DNA of 7,959 nt from Rhodobiaceae bacterium (GTDB taxonomy: Bacteria; Pseudomonadota; Alphaproteobacteria; Parvibaculales; Parvibaculaceae). The notes beneath the pieces are model-generated. The model was not told where the DNA came from, searched no databases, and saw only the letters and a program-made list of their open reading frames with translations. The translations under genes were made by a program, and so were the position numbers. The DNA is taken from assembly GCA_002401305.2 (NCBI GenBank), contig NVSO02000011.1, positions 1 through 7,959 of the forward strand, read 5' to 3'. Shown piece after piece: positions 5,007 to 7,959 of this stretch (position 1 is the stretch's first letter; every line of letters starts with the position of its first letter).

Positions 5007-6308
5007 TTAGCCAAAGACGCGTTTGAAAATCGTATCAACGTGTTTGGTGTGATAGGTCAAATCAAACAGGCCGTCGAGTTCGTCATCTGACAACTTGGAG
5101 GAGACATCTTTGTCTGCTTTGAGCAGGTCAAGGAAGTTGCCTTCGCCGCGCCACACTGGCATCGCGTTGCGTTGCACGAATGAATATGAATTTTCACGAG
5201 ACACGCCGCGCTGGGTCAGAGCCAACAAAACGCGTTGGGAGAAGACAAGGCCGCCCAAGCGGTCCATATTGCGCTGCATGTTTTCTGGATAGACCAAGAG
5301 GTTTTCCATCACGTTGGTCAAGCGCACGAGGGCGAAGTCCAAAGTTACGGTGGCGTCTGGGCCGATCATGCGTTCCACAGAAGAGTGGGAGATGTCGCGC
5401 TCGTGCCAGAGGGCAACGTTTTCTAGTGCTGGCACAACAGCAGAGCGAACGATCCGCGCAAGACCCGTTAGGTTCTCGGTGAGGATGGGGTTGCGCTTAT
5501 GCGGCATCGCGGAGGAGCCTTTTTGGCCTGCGGAGAAAAACTCCTCAACTTCCAAAACTTCCGTGCGTTGCAAGTGGCGGATCTCAGTGGAGAGGCGCTC
5601 GATAGAAGAGGCGATGACGCCCAATGTTGCAAAGAACTGCGCGTGACGGTCGCGCGGGATCACTTGGGTGGACACTGGTTCGATTTCCAAGCCCAACGCT
5701 TTAGCAACATGCTCTTCCACTTTTGGGTCGATGTTGGCGAAGGTGCCAACCGCACCGGAGATGGCGCAGGTGGCGATCTCTTTGCGGGCTGCAATCATGC
5801 GCTCTTTGTTACGTTCAAATTCAACGTAGGCCTGAGCCAATTTCACGCCGAATGTCGTAGGCTCAGCGTGGATGCCGTGTGAACGACCAATGCAGACAGT
5901 ATTTTTATGCTCAAGCGCGCGCTTTTTGAGCGAGGCGAGCAATTTGTCCAAGTCTTCGATGATGAGGTCTGAGGCGCGGACCAGCTGAACGCTCAAGCAG
6001 GTGTCGAGCACGTCAGAAGAGGTCATGCCTTGGTGGACAAAGCGGCTGTCTTCGCCGATGAATTCTGACAGGTGGGTCAGGAAGGCGATGACGTCATGTT
6101 TGACTTCGCGTTCAATTTCGTCGATCCGGTCCACATCAAAAACGGCTGCATTGCCCCGTTCCCAAATGTTTTCTGCGGCTTCTTTGGGAATGACGCCCAG
6201 CTCAGCCAAGGCCGTGCAGGCGTGGGCTTCAATTTCAAACCAAATACGGAATTTCGTGGCTGGCTCCCAAATGGAAGTCATTTCTGAACGGGAATAACGC
6301 GGGATCAT
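5007..6308 (-). CDS. purB: Adenylosuccinate lyase
   Basis: This 433-residue cytoplasmic enzyme of the fumarase/aspartase superfamily, normally a homotetramer, cleaves SAICAR to AICAR plus fumarate and adenylosuccinate to AMP plus fumarate. Its opening MIPRYSRSEMTSIW is canonical for the bacterial type. Active-site segments are visible in order: KHDVIAF (70-76), QGMTSSDV (93-100), GRSHGIHAEPTTFG (141-154), and the superfamily signature GSSAMPHKRNP (264-274), whose mobile loop carries the catalytic serine. The length is normal for the short form and I see no disruption. No good Shine-Dalgarno precedes the ATG. The gene acts one step after PurC, yet is transcribed separately: three unrelated genes and two terminators lie between them. 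A well-placed terminator follows. Confidence 0.97.
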   Translation of the reverse strand: MIPRYSRSEMTSIWEPATKFRIWFEIEAHACTALAELGVIPKEAAENIWERGNAAVFDVDRIDEIEREVKHDVIAFLTHLSEFIGEDSRFVHQGMTSSDVLDTCLSVQLVRASDLIIEDLDKLLASLKKRALEHKNTVCIGRSHGIHAEPTTFGVKLAQAYVEFERNKERMIAARKEIATCAISGAVGTFANIDPKVEEHVAKALGLEIEPVSTQVIPRDRHAQFFATLGVIASSIERLSTEIRHLQRTEVLEVEEFFSAGQKGSSAMPHKRNPILTENLTGLARIVRSAVVPALENVALWHERDISHSSVERMIGPDATVTLDFALVRLTNVMENLLVYPENMQRNMDRLGGLVFSQRVLLALTQRGVSRENSYSFVQRNAMPVWRGEGNFLDLLKADKDVSSKLSDDELDGLFDLTYHTKHVDTIFKRVFG

Positions 6309-6343
6309 GGACGTCTCGATCTGCTATGTGTGGGAATAGGCAG

Positions 6344-6372
6344 GGTGTAGCAGAAGCTGTGCCGATGCTCAA
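6344..6372 (-). promoter_or_regulatory. Candidate purB promoter
   Basis: On the minus strand TTGAGC (6367-6372) and TACACC (6344-6349) are separated by 17 bases, the preferred sigma-70 spacing. The -35 matches consensus at 4 of 6 positions and the -10 at 3 of 6. Transcription would start about 30 bases before the purB ATG. The rest of the 126-base gap between purB and the LysR gene shows no clear terminator or repeat. Confidence 0.27.
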
Positions 6373-6434
6373 GAGGTCAGTTTTGCTTTAGAGGGCTTGT
6401 TCTAACGGCGCACGCGCGACATCAGGCGGGGCAC

Positions 6435-7361
6435 TCAGGCGACGCTGAGAGTTGCCGCAAAGCCGTCATTTGCCGCCTTTTCTTCTATCAAATTGAGCAA
6501 ATATGTTTCGGGCGCGCGTAAAATACGGTTGGCAGACCAAATGGCGGCATATCTGTTGTTGGCATGTTCGGCGATGTCGCTACAGGGCAATTTGACCAGT
6601 TCACCAGATTTGAGCAGCGGCCCGGCGATGTTGCGCTCCACATAGCTCCAGCCAGAGCCTGCCACCAAGCATTCTGCCAATAAATGGGGGCTGTTGACGG
6701 ACCAAAGGTCGGTCGTATGCACCGTATAGTCATAGCGCACTGTATCTACGGGAATGTGGGAGAGGATGATTTGGCGGTGGTTGTCCAGTTCTGACAATGC
6801 AAAAGGACCCATAGTGGCGAGCGGATGGCTGGGAGCTGCGACCAATATGACGTCGCGCATGGCTATTTGGCGGCCATCTACCCGGTGGCCGGGCATATTA
6901 TCGCGCAGTTGCATCAGCGCTATAGCTTCGGACCCCTCGCCGATCTGTTCAACCGCCTCATCTACAAAACAATGAATGAGAGAAAATTGGATGTGCGGGT
7001 AGGTTTTTGCAAACTCGCTGAGGGCTTGGGCCAGCGCCTTTTCGGGAAATGTAATAGAGAGCAGCAAAGTCAAATTTGCCGGCTCGTCTGACTTCATGGC
7101 CTGTGCCCGCGCCGAAAGACGTTCCACTTTGCGCGAAATCATTTCCGCATCCCGCAGCACGCTTTGCCCTGCATCGGTTAGGGCAGGGCGATAGCCAGAT
7201 CGGTCGAACAGCTTCAGGTCCAATTGGGTTTCAAGCTGGCTTACGGTGTAGGTGACCGCTGACACTGTTTTATGGAGTTCTTTTGCGGCTGCCGAGAAGC
7301 TTCCACATTCTGTTACAGCTTGAAATGTGCGTAATTGATCGAACAGATTGGGATGCATCAT
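6435..7361 (-). CDS. LysR-type transcriptional regulator
   Basis: This encodes a 308-residue DNA-binding regulator of normal LysR length. Residues about 6-65 form the winged helix-turn-helix, with the classic order QLRTFQAVTECGSFSAAAKE, a recognition helix TVSAVTYTVSQLETQL, then LKLFDRSGYRPALTDAG. A linker helix follows (about 70-88). The remainder (about 90-295) is the periplasmic-binding-protein-like effector domain, including LLLSITFPEKAL and DVILVAAPSHPLA. ATG 7361 is preferred: AAGGA lies 8 bases upstream. The upstream in-frame TTG at 7367 has only 2 bases of spacing. The gene is divergent from the amidase across 106 bases, the usual arrangement for a LysR regulator and its target. The effector cannot be told from sequence. 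No clear terminator follows it before purB. Confidence 0.92.
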   Translation of the reverse strand: MMHPNLFDQLRTFQAVTECGSFSAAAKELHKTVSAVTYTVSQLETQLDLKLFDRSGYRPALTDAGQSVLRDAEMISRKVERLSARAQAMKSDEPANLTLLLSITFPEKALAQALSEFAKTYPHIQFSLIHCFVDEAVEQIGEGSEAIALMQLRDNMPGHRVDGRQIAMRDVILVAAPSHPLATMGPFALSELDNHRQIILSHIPVDTVRYDYTVHTTDLWSVNSPHLLAECLVAGSGWSYVERNIAGPLLKSGELVKLPCSDIAEHANNRYAAIWSANRILRAPETYLLNLIEEKAANDGFAATLSVA

Positions 7362-7377
7362 GTTCAAATTCCTTATA

Positions 7378-7387
7378 GAAGATCTTC
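7378..7387. repeat. Palindrome GAAGATCTTC upstream of the LysR gene
   Basis: This perfect 10-base palindrome lies 16 bases upstream of the LysR start codon and next to its ribosome site (AAGGA, complement of 7369-7373). The position would suit autorepression, which is common in LysR regulators, but a 10-base palindrome in AT-rich DNA can be chance. Confidence 0.3.
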
Positions 7388-7431
7388 ATATTTATTTGAT
7401 TTCTTTGTAAGTGTAGCTCGGGCATCCTCTC

Positions 7432-7455
7432 ATTGAAAGCTTAGAATAATTCAAT
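7432..7455 (+). promoter_or_regulatory. Candidate operator and -10 element of the amidase gene
   Basis: ATTGAA (7432-7437) and TTCAAT (7450-7455) are perfect inverted arms separated by 12 bases. They bracket TAGAAT (7442-7447), 5 of 6 to the -10 consensus. No -35 hexamer is seen 17 bases upstream (CGGGCA). The site lies just before the amidase ribosome site. A weak -35 plus a dyad over the -10 fits a regulated promoter, and the divergent LysR protein is the obvious candidate regulator. Confidence 0.45.
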
Positions 7456-7456
7456 C

Positions 7457-7461
7457 GGAGG
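7457..7461 (+). promoter_or_regulatory. Ribosome binding site selecting the amidase GTG start
   Basis: GGAGG ends exactly 6 bases before GTG 7468. The next in-frame ATG (7483) is 21 bases away, too far to use this site, so the GTG is the likely start. Confidence 0.75.
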
Positions 7462-7467
7462 AATGGC

Positions 7468-7959
7468 GTGAAAAATAGCAAAATGGACCGACGGCAGTTT
7501 TTGAAGGGCTCTGTTGCAGGGGCGGCTCTTGTGGCGGGTAGTTCAACTTTGGGCAGCCTGTCTGCTTTTGCCGCAAGTGACCCTTATGTGAAGCTTGATG
7601 CGATGGCGCAAGCTGCTTTGGTGCGCTCGGGCGAGGTGAGCTCTAAAACACTTGTGAGCGCTGCGATCCGCCGGGTTGAAGCGCTGAATGGCAAAGTGAA
7701 CGCGGTTGTGACACCTGCTTTTGAGCGTGCTTTGGAGGCCTCTGAAGCGGTGGAAACAACGGGCCCCTTTGCTGGCGTGCCGACGTTGCTTAAAGACCTC
7801 AATGATTGGAAAGGTGTCCGCACTGCCTATGGCTCCAAGATGATGATGGGCAATGTGTCCGATTGGCAATCGCCTTACACAGACGCACTTGAAAATGCAG
7901 GCTTGATTGTTTTGGGTAAGTCTAACACCCCGGAATTTGGAGCGTTGGGCACAACGGAA
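7468..7959 (+). CDS. Tat-exported amidase (amidase signature family), N-terminal part, cut by window edge
   Basis: The first 164 residues are present and the frame is open to the window end. Residues 1-37 are a twin-arginine signal: MKNSKMDRRQFLKGS, an alanine-rich hydrophobic core, then a probable cut near SAFAA. The mature part begins like amidase-signature enzymes (LDAMAQAALVRSGEVSSKTL, then RRVEALNGKVNAVV). It contains GVPTLLKDLND, in which Lys109 is the lysine of the Ser-cisSer-Lys triad, and GKSNTPEFGALGTTE (150-164), typical of this family. The serine loop GGSSGG should lie just beyond the window. Such enzymes hydrolyse amides, including linear and cyclic amide compounds; the substrate cannot be told. 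GTG 7468 is chosen from the GGAGG 6 bases upstream. The gene is divergent from and probably controlled by the LysR regulator. Confidence 0.9.
   Translation, partial: MKNSKMDRRQFLKGSVAGAALVAGSSTLGSLSAFAASDPYVKLDAMAQAALVRSGEVSSKTLVSAAIRRVEALNGKVNAVVTPAFERALEASEAVETTGPFAGVPTLLKDLNDWKGVRTAYGSKMMMGNVSDWQSPYTDALENAGLIVLGKSNTPEFGALGTTE

Noticed and set aside
5499..5882. Plus-strand open frames antisense to purB
   Set aside because: They are low-complexity shadows of a highly conserved gene, with no ribosome sites or family features.
7543..7869. Minus-strand open frames antisense to the amidase
   Set aside because: They overlap a clear Tat-signal amidase reading frame with a good ribosome site and have no family features.

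Overview
The window is ordinary chromosomal DNA, most likely from an alphaproteobacterium. Three things point there. The small protein at 1639-1959 has the conserved core of the alphaproteobacterial F1Fo-ATPase zeta inhibitor (DUF1476). FGAM synthase is encoded as separate PurS and PurQ subunits. PurC carries an N-terminus ([20 protein letters not shown]) that I recognise as typical of alphaproteobacterial PurC. I cannot assign a genus. I see no CRISPR array, tRNA, rRNA, transposase, integrase or attachment site.

Layout. Positions 1-1240 (minus strand) hold a purine cluster read as purC, then purS, then purQ. PurQ is cut by the window edge and overlaps the purS stop codon. A good intrinsic terminator separates purC from purS. 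Positions 1241-1638 are a 398-base divergent control region with several repeat elements and a perfect TATAAT facing purC. Positions 1639-1959 (plus) encode the zeta-type ATPase inhibitor, followed by a terminator. Positions 2125-4113 (plus) encode an exported PQQ-dependent dehydrogenase of the glucose/quinate dehydrogenase type. It lacks the usual five-helix membrane anchor. A histidine-phosphatase family protein (4138-4854, minus) converges on it. Next come a purB terminator and purB (5007-6308, minus). From 6435 on there is a divergent pair: a LysR-type regulator (minus) and a Tat-exported amidase (plus), which is cut by the right edge before its catalytic serines.

How the genes fit together. 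PurS and PurQ (with PurL, not in the window) act at the FGAM step. PurC and PurB catalyse consecutive later steps, making SAICAR and then AICAR; PurB also acts in AMP synthesis. The ATPase inhibitor, the PQQ dehydrogenase and the phosphatase lie between purC and purB and have no obvious metabolic link to purines. The LysR regulator probably controls the amidase: they are divergent, and an inverted repeat brackets a -10-like hexamer just upstream of the amidase.

I found no convincing undescribed multi-gene system. The best leads are the unanchored PQQ dehydrogenase with an asparagine where E. coli glucose dehydrogenase has His262, the LysR/amidase control region, and the repeat-rich DNA between purC and the zeta gene.
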